Positions 18,088 through 26,737 of a stretch of DNA of 64,000 nt are shown here, piece by piece (the stretch's first letter is position 1; each line of letters opens with the position of its first letter). Below the pieces are notes generated by a model that saw only the letters and a program-made list of their open reading frames with translations, was not told the origin of the DNA and did no database searches. This DNA comes from Solimonas variicoloris DSM 15731 (GTDB taxonomy: Bacteria > Pseudomonadota > Gammaproteobacteria > Nevskiales > Nevskiaceae), in NCBI RefSeq assembly GCF_000382285.1, contig NZ_KB907926.1, positions 398,067 through 462,066 on the forward strand. The letters are read 5' to 3'. Made by a program: the position numbers and the translations under genes.

Positions 18088-19011
18088 TCATCCGCGCCGC
18101 TCCGCGCTCCGTTCGAGCAGCTCGCCGTCGTGCGCGGCCGGATCCTCGATCGGTTCCAGATGGGTCAGCACCGACAGCGGCCCGAGCCGCTCGGCGATCT
18201 CGTGTTCGATCGCCTCGGCCAGGTCGTGGCCGCGCTGCACGCTCCAGGCGCCGGGCACCAGCACATGCAGCGTCAGGAAGCGGCGGCTGCCGGCGGTGCG
18301 CGTGCGGATCGCGTGGAAATCGATGCCCTGCTGGCGGTACCCGTCGAGCACGGCGTCGAGCGCGGCGCGCTCGTCAGCCGGCCAGGCGTGATCCATCAGG
18401 CCGCGGCCGGCGACGCCGAGCAGGTGATACCCGGTCCACAGCAGATAGCCGGCCACCGCGATCGCCACCAGCGCGTCGAGCACCAGCCAGCCGGTCAGCG
18501 CGACCAGGGCCACGGCGACGACGATGCCGGCCGTGGTCCAGACGTCGCTCATCAGGTGGCGGCCGTCGGCGATCAGCGCCGGCGAGCGGTGCCGGCGGCC
18601 GACCTGCAGCAGCAGGCGCGCGACGACCAGATTGACGAGCGAGGCCAGCACGCTGATCGCCAAGCCGATGCCCGGCTGCTGCAGCGGCTGCGGATGCAGC
18701 AGGCGTGGCAGCGCCGCGTAGCAGATGCCGAGCGCGGCGATGAAGATCAGCGCGCCCTCGAAGCCGCTCGAGAAGTACTCGGCCTTGCCGTGGCCGTAGG
18801 CGTGCTCGTCGTCCGGCGGCATCGCCGCCCAGCGCAGCGACGCGAACGCGGCGAGTCCGGCGCCGAGGTTGACCAGCGATTCGAGCGCATCGGACAGCAG
18901 GCCGACCGAACCGCTGTAGTGCCAGGCGACGAACTTGAGCAGCATCGTCAGCCCCGCCGCGGCGACCGACAGCAGCGCGTAGCGGGCCGGCGCGCCGAGT
19001 CCGCCGAGCAT
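18088..19011 (-). CDS. cation diffusion facilitator (CDF) transporter
   Basis: Inner-membrane metal/proton antiporter of 307 residues, probably exporting Zn, Fe, Mn or Co. Six membrane spans fit the hydrophobic blocks; metal ligands are visible in LSDALESLVNL (span 2), the cytoplasmic HAYGHGKAEYFSS (about 70-82) and LMSDVWTTAGIV (span 5). The C-terminal cytoplasmic domain (about 215-290) has TLHVLVPGAWSVQRGHDLAEAIEHEI. The start overlaps the stop of the CheW-like gene (TGATG), so it is translated as the last gene of the chp operon even though its function is unrelated. Metal specificity cannot be read from sequence with confidence. Confidence 0.87.
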   Translation of the reverse strand: MLGGLGAPARYALLSVAAAGLTMLLKFVAWHYSGSVGLLSDALESLVNLGAGLAAFASLRWAAMPPDDEHAYGHGKAEYFSSGFEGALIFIAALGICYAALPRLLHPQPLQQPGIGLAISVLASLVNLVVARLLLQVGRRHRSPALIADGRHLMSDVWTTAGIVVAVALVALTGWLVLDALVAIAVAGYLLWTGYHLLGVAGRGLMDHAWPADERAALDAVLDGYRQQGIDFHAIRTRTAGSRRFLTLHVLVPGAWSVQRGHDLAEAIEHEIAERLGPLSVLTHLEPIEDPAAHDGELLERSAERRG

Positions 19012-19505
19012 CAGACTCCCGCCGTGGTCAGCGCCCGCGCGATCTCCGCTTCGAGCATGTCGAGATCGGGAATCAGCGCTTCCTGATTGGCGACGCGGGC
19101 GCGCGCCAGCAGCAGTTCGGGGCGGTCGCGCTCGCGCAGCGGCAGCGGCTGCAGCGCCGCGCGGTTCAGCGTGACCAGATGCGGATAGGCCTGGGTGACG
19201 AGCGCAAACTGACCGGACGGCAGGTGGCGGCCGTTGGAGTTCAGGACGACGAGGCGCTCGCGGCGCGGATCGGACGCCGCTTCGCCGCGGTTGAGCGGTT
19301 CGAAGCGCAGCACCGGCAGACGCCGGCCGTTCCATTCGAGCAGGCCCGGCAGCCACGGCGGCAGCCGCGGATTCGGCTGCACGGCATCGCGGGCGACGAC
19401 TTCGGCGACCGCGAGATTCGGCAGCAGCAGCGTGTCGCCGGCCAGCGCGATCAGCACCGCATAGAGCTGCTGGCGGGTCGCCGGCGTAGGGGTATCGACC
19501 GTCAT
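19011..19505 (-). CDS. chpC: CheW-like protein of the Pil-Chp system
   Basis: Small cytoplasmic coupling protein of 164 residues with a single CheW domain (LLLPNLAVAEVV near the start, then LPPWLPGLLEWNGRRLPVLRFE, ERLVVLNSNGRHLPSGQFALV). It follows the chpA kinase and overlaps it by four bases, as ChpC follows chpA-chpB in Pseudomonas. No chpB (methylesterase) gene is present here. It probably links extra receptors to ChpA. The final LDMLEAEIARALTTAGV helix is an extension beyond the core fold. Naming relies on position as well as domain. Confidence 0.78.
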   Translation of the reverse strand: MTVDTPTPATRQQLYAVLIALAGDTLLLPNLAVAEVVARDAVQPNPRLPPWLPGLLEWNGRRLPVLRFEPLNRGEAASDPRRERLVVLNSNGRHLPSGQFALVTQAYPHLVTLNRAALQPLPLRERDRPELLLARARVANQEALIPDLDMLEAEIARALTTAGV

Positions 19506-22500
19506 GCCTGGCTCAGGACCCCGCGCAGTTCGTGCATGAGCTGATCTTCCTGGTAGGGCTTGATCAGGTAGCGGTTGACGCCGAGCGCGCGGGCGCGCTC
19601 GCGGTGTTTCTCGCCGGAACGCGAGGTGATCATGATGATCGGCGTCGCCGCGATGCGCGGCGTGTTGCGCACGTAGGCGGCGACTTCGAAGCCGTCGGCG
19701 CGCGGCATCTCGATGTCGAGCAGGATCGCCGCCGGCGTCTCGCTCTGCAGCTGCGCCATCGCGTCGAGGCCGTCCTTGGCGGTGACCACCGCGTAGCCCT
19801 GACGCGTCAGCAGGCGCTCGGTGACGCGGCGGATCGTCAGCGAGTCGTCGACGACCATCACCAGACCGCGCGTCGCCGCCGCCTCGGCGCTCGGCGCCGG
19901 ACCGGCGGCGGCCATGCGCAGCGCCCGGCGCGCGGCATGCTGCGCGAGTTCGGCGACGTCGAGGATCAGCACCGCGCGGCCGTCGGCGAGGATCGTCGCG
20001 CCGCTGACGCCGGGCACGCTGCTGATCTGCGCGCCCACCGCCTTGGACACGATCTCGCGGTTGCCGAGCAGGGCGTCGACGACCACCGCGTAGCGGCGAT
20101 CGCCGGCACCGATGCCTTCCGGCAGGCGCACGAGGATCGCGTGCGCGGTCTTGCCGTCGGCGCCCGCCGCTTCGCGCGGGCTGCCGAGGAAACCGCCGAG
20201 ATGACGCACGCGGTAGTCGGCACCACCGTACGCGAACAGCGGACCGTTGTCGGCGTAGTACGCCGGCAATTCGTCGCGGGCGATGCGCACGATGCCCTCG
20301 ATGCTCGACAGCGGGATCGCATAGGCTTCGCCGCCGACCTCGACCAGCAACGCCTGCGACAGCGCCAGATTCAGCGGCAGACGCACCAGGAAGCGCGCAC
20401 CGCGGCCGATCTCGGACGACAGCTCCAGCGTGCCGCCGAGCTGCTTGACCTCGGCCGCGACCACGTCCATGCCGACGCCGCGGCCGGCGTCCTGGGTCAA
20501 GGAACGCGCCGTCGAGAAGCCGGGCATGAAGATGAACTGCGCCGCCTGTTCGTCGGAAACCTGCGCGTCGGCCGGCATCAGGCCGCGCTTGATCGCGATG
20601 GCGCGGATCGCGTCGTAGTCGAGTCCGGCACCGTCGTCGCGCACTTCGACGTAGAGCTGCGTGCCTTCGCGCCAGAGGTTGATCTGGATCTGTCCGGCCG
20701 GCGCCTTGCCGCGCGCGGCGCGCACGTCCGGCGCCTCGACGCCGTGCACGACGGCGTTGCGCAGCAGGTGCTCGAGCGGCGCCGTCATGCGCTCCAGCAC
20801 ATTGCGGTCGAGCTCGGCATCGGCGCCGGAGAAGACGATGTCGGCGCGCTTGCCGTTCTCCAGCGCGGTCTGCTGGACGACGCGCTGCAGACGCGCGGCC
20901 TGGCGCGAGAACGGCACCATCAGCGTGCGCATCAGGCCCTGCTGGACCTCGGTGTTGACGCGGCCCTGCTGCTGCAGCAGCGTCACCGCGCCGGTCGCGT
21001 AGGTGTCCATCGAGCCGTGCACGGCGGCGAGGTCGCCGACCGATTCGGCCAGCGCGCGCGACAGCTCCTGCATGCGCGTGTAGCGGTCCATTTCGAGCGG
21101 ATCGAATTCGCCGGCGTAGCGGTCCGGGTGCTCGGACTGGGTCAGGCCGCGCGCGGTGATCTGCGCGTCGGTCTCGGCATCGAGCTGGCGCAGCTGCTCG
21201 CGGACACGCGCGATGGTCTGCGCCATTTCCGCGAGCTGCGCCTGGATGCCGCTGTTGTGTTCCTCGAGGCGCGAGCGGTAGATCGAGATTTCGCCGGCGT
21301 CGTTGAGCATGCGGTCGAGCGCATCGACCGGTACGCGCGCGGTCTCGCGCTTGAGCGCAATCTCGCGCTCACTGCCCTCGTCCGGGCGCCAGAACAGCTC
21401 CGGATCCCAGAGGCCGCTCGGCGTGGCGGCGGACACCGGCGCCGGCACCGCTGCCTTGTCGGCATGCAGCAGGCCGTGGAAGTCGCGGCGCTCCAGCTGA
21501 TCGCTCATCCGGCGCAGCGCGGCGACCGCCTCGCCGACCGGTGCCAGCGCCTCGGCCTGCACCGCGCCCGAGGCTTCGAGCGCGACCAGACGCGTCTCCA
21601 GTTCGTGCGCGGCGTCGCCCATCGCGAACAGGCCGGCCATGCGCGCGCCGCCCTTGAGCGTATGCAGCGCGCGCTGCATGTCCTGCGCCGGCCCGCTCTG
21701 CGCCGGCGCGACGCGCCAGCGCGCGTAGGCGCGCTCGAGCTGTTCGAGCAGCTCGACGGCCTCGCCGCCGAAGATCTCGACCAGATCGGCGTCGACCGCC
21801 GGCGCCGTTTCGTCGTAGCGCGGCGCTTCTTCGGCGGCCGGCGCGAACGCACCGGCCGGCGTCGCCGCGAGCGGCTCCGGCAGCGGCTCCGGCAGCGACG
21901 CTGCCAGCATCTCGGCCGCCGGCGCCTCGCCGGCCGCCACCGTTGCTGACGGAACCTCGGCGTCCGCGATCTCGGCCGGCGGCACTGCGTCCGCGGCCGC
22001 GGCGGCAGGCGCCGGCGCCGTGGCAGTGGTGACGTCCTCGAGCTCGACGAGCAGCGGCTGCAGATCCGGCAGGCGACCGCGCTTGAGATCGTCGACCGCG
22101 TAGCGCAAGCCATCACCGGCCAGCTGCAGGCGCGCGGTGACGCCGCCGAGATCGGCGCCGGCGCGATCGACCAGCGTTTCCAGCCGATGCGCGACTTCGC
22201 CGACCGCACCGACGCCGGCGACGCGCGCGCTGCCCTTGAGCGTATGCAGCAGGCGGCGCAGCTCGTCGAGCGCATCGGGATCGCGCGGATTGCGTTCCAG
22301 CGCCGCGCCGGCGGCGTCGTAGCCTTCGAGCAGCTCCTCGGCCTCGGCGATGAAGATGTGCAGCAGTTCGGGATCGAGGCCGAGATCGGCGACCGCGTAC
22401 AGCGCCGGCGGCACCGGCGCCGGCGCCGGCAGCAGCGCGGCGGGCTCGGGCTCGTCTTCGGCGACCGGCGGGATCTCGATCGGTTCCGCGTCGTCGGCGG

Positions 22501-25500
22501 CCGCGGCCGTGCCGGCGTCGCTCGGCGCGGCTTCGGCCGCGGCGGGCGCTTCCGGCACGGCGGCGTAGCGCAGCGACTCGACCACCTCGGGCACCAGCGA
22601 CGCGGCCGGCGCCTCGGTCGCAATCGCCGCCGGCGCCGGCTCGGCGGCCGGCACCGCGGCGGGTGCCGCCGTGTCCCAGGCCAGCGCCTCGATACGGGCG
22701 ACGAATTCGGCGCCGTCGCCATGCAGGCGGCCGTCGCGATAGGCATCGAGCTGCTGGTAGATGCCCTCGCAGAAATCGCGCAGTGCGGCGAACGCACCGG
22801 CCGACGGCAGCAGATCGGCAGTCAGCGCCTCGTCGATGCGCTTCTGCAGCGCGCGCGCGACGTTGCCGACCGCCGGGCACTGCGCCATCAGCGCGGCGCC
22901 GGTCAGCGTGTGGAAGACAACTTTCAGTTCCTGGCGCGCGGCGCGGTCGTCCGGCGCCTGCGCCCAGGCATTGATGAGGCCTTCGGCCTTCTGCACGAGA
23001 TCGAAAGCCTCGCCGGAGAAGATCTCGGCGAGCTGGCGCGCCTCGTCATCCTCGTGCAGGCGATCGACGCTGCCCTGCAGCGACTCGATCTGCTCGATCC
23101 ACAGGCGGGCGTCCTGCTGCTGCACGGCCTTGCTGCCGACCTGTTCGCTCCACTTGAGCAGGGTGTCGGTCGCCGCTTCGAGCAGGCTGAGGCCGGCGTC
23201 GTCGAGCGCCTGCGCGTCGCCCACCGCGCGTTCGAGCCAGTGCTCGAGCGCGCCGGCCAGCTCGCTGATCGCCGGCGCGTCGATCACCCGCGCGGCACCG
23301 CGCAGCGTATGGAACGCGCGCACCACGAGTTCGTCGACCGGATAGCGGCTGCGCGTGTGATCGTCGAACTGCGCGAGCCAGGCGCGCACCTCGCCGAGCT
23401 TGTCGAGCGCGTCCTCGCGGAAGATCGCCGCCATGTCCGGTTCGCCGGCGGCGTCCGGATCGCGGCCCTCGGCGTACTCGCGGGCCCGCGCCGCGAGCGC
23501 TTCGGCGGCGCCGTCCGGATCGCGGCCGGCGCGGAAGTCCTCGATCAGGGCCGGCAGCAGCGCAACCGCGTCGCCGACCAGCTTGACCGCGCCGGTCGAG
23601 GTCGGCACCGAGCCGTCGAGGCAGCGGTTCAGCAGGCTTTCGATCGCCCACGCGAACTCGCCGAGCGCGCTCGCGCCGACCGTCCGGCCGCTGCCCTTCA
23701 GCGTGTGGAAGCAGCGGCGGATCGTGGTCAGGCGCTCGCGGTCGCGCGGGTCGCGCATCCACAGCGGCAGATTGTCGCGCAGCGCGGCGAGCACCTCGCC
23801 GGCCTCCTCGAGGAACACCTCGCGGATCTCGTCGTCGAAGCTGTCCGGCTCCGGCGTCGGCGCCGCGGCTGGCGGCGGCGCCGCGGCGAGCGCTTCCGGC
23901 GCCGCCGCTTCGGGTTCGACCGGCACCGCGTCGGGCGCCGGCGGCTCGTCGGCCGGCGCGAGCGTCGGCCGCGCGACCGCCGCCTCGATCGCGGCGACGA
24001 AGGATTCGATCTGCGCCGGCAGCACCTCGGTGAGCGGCGAGTCATCGCGCTCCGCCTCGATGTAGTACTCGAGCGCGGCGATCGTGTCGGCGAAGCGCTC
24101 GGGCAGGCCCTGGCCGTCGCGCAGGCGCACGAACTCGGGGCTGGCGACGAAGCGGCGCAGGCGGCGCACCGCCTCGGCGACGCGCGTGCGGCGCAGGATC
24201 TCGAGTCCGGCGCCGACCTCGTCGATCAGCAGCACGGCGTCGGGCAGCTCGTTGGTCGCGCCGGACTTCAGAAAGCCGTCGACCGCCTGCTTGACGCGCG
24301 CGAGGTTGACCAGCGACTCGCGGTACAGCGCCTGCATGCCTTCGGCGTAGTCGCGCGGCGTCGGCGTGTCGAGGGTCAGCTCGTCGCGGCCCTCGACCGG
24401 GCGCAGCTGGCGGAACAGCGCGTCTTCGAGCGAGTTCTCGACGCGCAGGATCGATTCGGCGAGCGTCAGCCACTGCGCGAGGCCAGCCTCGGCGCCGAGC
24501 GCCTCGAGCGATTGCGCCTGATTGACGACCGTCTGCTGCAGCACGCGCAGGCCCAGCGCGCCGAGCACGTCGGCGATGCGGCGCAGGCTCTGCCGGGTCT
24601 CGGCGAAGCCGTCGGCGCTGCCGCCGCCGGCACGCACGACGAGGTCGATGTGATCCTTGACGCGCGCGAAGTCGGCGCGGATCTCGTCCGAGACCTTGGC
24701 CAGCAGCGACGTGCTCGGGCCGTGGATGCGGCGGCGGCGCGCGTCGAGCTCGGCCGGATCCGGCAGATAGGCGTCGAGCTGGAAATGCTGGCGCAGTGCC
24801 TGCACGCGCGCGCCGCGGCCGCGCGAGCGGCCGACGAAGAACAGCAGCTGCAGCGACAGCTCGTAGGCGCCGGCCGCGGCGGCCTCTTCGCCGGCCTCGG
24901 CGATCAGCTTCATCTGCTGGCCGACGCGGCCGAACAGGCGCTTGAGATCCAGCGAGTTGTCGAGGCTGCGGCCGAGCAGCGCCTCGATCGCCGCCGCCGC
25001 GCTGCGCCACAGCTGATGGGTCTCGCTGCGCGCGGCGTGCTGGGCGAGCTGCTCGGCGATCTTGCCGATGCGCGCGCCGGCGGTCTGCGCGTCCGGGGCA
25101 TTGCGGATCCAGGCCAGCAGCGACGCCTGGAAGGCCGCGAGATAGCGCTGCGCCTGCTGCTGCAGTGCGCCGGGCGCGCGCTCGCCTTCCGGCAGCGGCA
25201 GCTTCAGATCGAGCGCCTGCAGCTGGCCGGTGAAGACTTCGACCTCGGTCAGCACCGGCTGGCCGCGCGCCAGGCGCAGCTCGTTGATCGCCGGCTGCAG
25301 CACCAGCGCGCAGTCGGCCATGTCCTCGGACAGCGCCTGCAGGTAGTCGGCGAGCTGCACGGTGCCGCCGAGCAGCGCGCTGTAGAGCACTTCGGGGTCG
25401 CGCACGCCGCCACGCAGCAGATCGTGCAGGCCCGCGGTCATTTCGCCGGCGAGCTGCGCGGCGCCGATGCAGCGGATCATCGCCGCCGTGCCGCGCACCT

Positions 25501-25657
25501 GGTGCAGCTCGACGTAGGCCTGCTGCAGCGGCAGCGGATCGGCCGGATTCTCGACGTGCTGCTCGATCAGCGAGCGCGCACGCGCCACGCTCTGGTCGAG
25601 CTCGCCGCGCACCCAGTGCAGGCCGCTGAACGCCGCGGGCTTGAGGCGGGCGTTCAT
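19502..25657 (-). CDS. chpA: ChpA hybrid chemotaxis histidine kinase
   Basis: CheA-type kinase of the twitching chemosensory system, 2051 residues (Pseudomonas ChpA is about 2470). An N-terminal degenerate Hpt module has His52 in ELHQVRGT. Five clear Hpt sites follow: His651 (HTLKGSG), His783 (HTLRGAA), His916 (HTLTGAA, with the usual Lys replaced), His1138 (HTLKGSA) and His1332 (HTLKGGA), separated by Ala/Pro/Glu-rich linkers. Dimerisation and ATPase domains come next (LLRNAVVHG with Asn1634, DDGAGLD, GRGVGMDVV), then a CheW domain and a C-terminal receiver with Asp1981 (ILLDIEMP). The ATG at 25657 overlaps the pilI stop. Longer upstream reading is rejected because it runs into pilI. Confidence 0.96.
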   Translation of the reverse strand: MNARLKPAAFSGLHWVRGELDQSVARARSLIEQHVENPADPLPLQQAYVELHQVRGTAAMIRCIGAAQLAGEMTAGLHDLLRGGVRDPEVLYSALLGGTVQLADYLQALSEDMADCALVLQPAINELRLARGQPVLTEVEVFTGQLQALDLKLPLPEGERAPGALQQQAQRYLAAFQASLLAWIRNAPDAQTAGARIGKIAEQLAQHAARSETHQLWRSAAAAIEALLGRSLDNSLDLKRLFGRVGQQMKLIAEAGEEAAAAGAYELSLQLLFFVGRSRGRGARVQALRQHFQLDAYLPDPAELDARRRRIHGPSTSLLAKVSDEIRADFARVKDHIDLVVRAGGGSADGFAETRQSLRRIADVLGALGLRVLQQTVVNQAQSLEALGAEAGLAQWLTLAESILRVENSLEDALFRQLRPVEGRDELTLDTPTPRDYAEGMQALYRESLVNLARVKQAVDGFLKSGATNELPDAVLLIDEVGAGLEILRRTRVAEAVRRLRRFVASPEFVRLRDGQGLPERFADTIAALEYYIEAERDDSPLTEVLPAQIESFVAAIEAAVARPTLAPADEPPAPDAVPVEPEAAAPEALAAAPPPAAAPTPEPDSFDDEIREVFLEEAGEVLAALRDNLPLWMRDPRDRERLTTIRRCFHTLKGSGRTVGASALGEFAWAIESLLNRCLDGSVPTSTGAVKLVGDAVALLPALIEDFRAGRDPDGAAEALAARAREYAEGRDPDAAGEPDMAAIFREDALDKLGEVRAWLAQFDDHTRSRYPVDELVVRAFHTLRGAARVIDAPAISELAGALEHWLERAVGDAQALDDAGLSLLEAATDTLLKWSEQVGSKAVQQQDARLWIEQIESLQGSVDRLHEDDEARQLAEIFSGEAFDLVQKAEGLINAWAQAPDDRAARQELKVVFHTLTGAALMAQCPAVGNVARALQKRIDEALTADLLPSAGAFAALRDFCEGIYQQLDAYRDGRLHGDGAEFVARIEALAWDTAAPAAVPAAEPAPAAIATEAPAASLVPEVVESLRYAAVPEAPAAAEAAPSDAGTAAAADDAEPIEIPPVAEDEPEPAALLPAPAPVPPALYAVADLGLDPELLHIFIAEAEELLEGYDAAGAALERNPRDPDALDELRRLLHTLKGSARVAGVGAVGEVAHRLETLVDRAGADLGGVTARLQLAGDGLRYAVDDLKRGRLPDLQPLLVELEDVTTATAPAPAAAAADAVPPAEIADAEVPSATVAAGEAPAAEMLAASLPEPLPEPLAATPAGAFAPAAEEAPRYDETAPAVDADLVEIFGGEAVELLEQLERAYARWRVAPAQSGPAQDMQRALHTLKGGARMAGLFAMGDAAHELETRLVALEASGAVQAEALAPVGEAVAALRRMSDQLERRDFHGLLHADKAAVPAPVSAATPSGLWDPELFWRPDEGSEREIALKRETARVPVDALDRMLNDAGEISIYRSRLEEHNSGIQAQLAEMAQTIARVREQLRQLDAETDAQITARGLTQSEHPDRYAGEFDPLEMDRYTRMQELSRALAESVGDLAAVHGSMDTYATGAVTLLQQQGRVNTEVQQGLMRTLMVPFSRQAARLQRVVQQTALENGKRADIVFSGADAELDRNVLERMTAPLEHLLRNAVVHGVEAPDVRAARGKAPAGQIQINLWREGTQLYVEVRDDGAGLDYDAIRAIAIKRGLMPADAQVSDEQAAQFIFMPGFSTARSLTQDAGRGVGMDVVAAEVKQLGGTLELSSEIGRGARFLVRLPLNLALSQALLVEVGGEAYAIPLSSIEGIVRIARDELPAYYADNGPLFAYGGADYRVRHLGGFLGSPREAAGADGKTAHAILVRLPEGIGAGDRRYAVVVDALLGNREIVSKAVGAQISSVPGVSGATILADGRAVLILDVAELAQHAARRALRMAAAGPAPSAEAAATRGLVMVVDDSLTIRRVTERLLTRQGYAVVTAKDGLDAMAQLQSETPAAILLDIEMPRADGFEVAAYVRNTPRIAATPIIMITSRSGEKHRERARALGVNRYLIKPYQEDQLMHELRGVLSQA

Positions 25658-26202
25658 GCGGCGGCCGCCCGGAAGCTTTCGCTCTGCGCGAGGCGGTGCA
25701 GGCTCATCGCATACCACGGATGGCCTTCGCGGACGAACGCGCCGAGCAGGTACGGCGTGAACGGCGCGGCGTCGGCTTTCATTTCGTTGCGCTGTTCGGC
25801 GGCGGTGAACTGCCGGTAACCGGCGATCTCGTCGACCAGCAGCCCGGCCGGCAGACGCTTGGAGTTGAGCACCAGCACGCGCTGGCCGCGCTGCGCCTCG
25901 CCGGCCGGCAGGCCGAAGAAGCGCGGCAGATCGACGATCGCCAGCAGTTCGCCGCGCACGTTGGCGAGGCCGGACAGCCACGGCCGCGCGTTCGGCACGC
26001 GCGTCACGCGCGGCGGCGCGATCACTTCGCGCACGTCCTCGCGCGGCGCCACGAACCAGCGCGAGGCGATGCGAAAGCCGAGACCGGTCCAGCTCTGCGC
26101 CTGGCCGCCGCCGGCGTCGAGGCGTGCCGCCTGCAGCCGTTCCTCGAGCTGCTCGAGGATCGCGAACGGGTCATCACGCAAGGCCCGCAGGTCGGTGCTC
26201 AT
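25654..26202 (-). CDS. pilI: CheW-like coupling protein PilI
   Basis: Coupling protein of 182 residues that links the PilJ receptor to the ChpA kinase. The CheW fold is seen in WFVAPREDVREVIAPPRVTRVPNARPWLSGLANVRGELLAIVDL and the later KRLPAGLLVDEIAGYRQF. It lies between pilG and chpA with 17 bases to the former and a four-base overlap to the latter, all one operon. In Pseudomonas, pilH sits between pilG and pilI and pilJ follows pilI; here both are 7 kb away on the other strand. The start at 26202 gives the typical PilI length. Confidence 0.9.
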   Translation of the reverse strand: MSTDLRALRDDPFAILEQLEERLQAARLDAGGGQAQSWTGLGFRIASRWFVAPREDVREVIAPPRVTRVPNARPWLSGLANVRGELLAIVDLPRFFGLPAGEAQRGQRVLVLNSKRLPAGLLVDEIAGYRQFTAAEQRNEMKADAAPFTPYLLGAFVREGHPWYAMSLHRLAQSESFRAAAA

Positions 26203-26219
26203 GGCCAAGGCCGGGTCCG

Positions 26220-26606
26220 TCAGCGGCGCACATGGGCGCGCACCGCGCCCAGCAGTTCGTCGCGCGTGAACGGCTTGGTCAGGTACTCGTCGGAGCCGAC
26301 GATGCGGCCGCGGGCGCGGTCGAAGAGGCCGTCCTTGGAGCTGAGCATGATGACCGGCGTGCTGCTGAACTGCGGATTGTTCTTGATCAGCGCGCAGGCC
26401 TGGTAGCCGTCGAGGCGCGGCATCATGATGTCGATGAAGATGATGTCCGGCTGGTGGTCGGCGATCTTCGACAATGCTTCGAACCCGTCCTGCGCCGTCA
26501 CCACCTGGTAGCCCTCGCGCGCGAGCAGGGTCTCGGCCGTGCGGCGGATGGTCTGACTGTCGTCGATGACCATGACCCGGGCCGTGGCATTTGCCTCTGT
26601 GGACAC
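26220..26606 (-). CDS. pilG: twitching motility response regulator PilG
   Basis: Single-domain receiver of 128 residues. Phosphorylated by ChpA, PilG promotes pilus extension and cAMP signalling in Pseudomonas. The sequence closely follows PilG: VMVIDDSQTIRRTAETLL, acceptor Asp in IIFIDIMMPRLDGYQACALIKNN, and SSKDGLFDRARGRIVGSDEYLTKPF. A GTG at 26606 with a purine-rich site (aggggg) just upstream is preferred to an upstream ATG at 26657, as it gives the usual short N-terminus. It is first in the minus-strand operon pilG-pilI-chpA-chpC and divergent from gshA. Confidence 0.95.
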   Translation of the reverse strand: MSTEANATARVMVIDDSQTIRRTAETLLAREGYQVVTAQDGFEALSKIADHQPDIIFIDIMMPRLDGYQACALIKNNPQFSSTPVIMLSSKDGLFDRARGRIVGSDEYLTKPFTRDELLGAVRAHVRR

Positions 26607-26737
26607 TCCCTTCCCCCTCAAGCGCTTGCGCTGCGATGTTGCGGCGGTTTTTAGCACAGTCGCTGCGCAGCTGCCTATCGGCCCCGGCGAGCGTCGGATC
26701 CGGGCCGCCGAACGCGCATGCGTTACTATCCGTTCCC

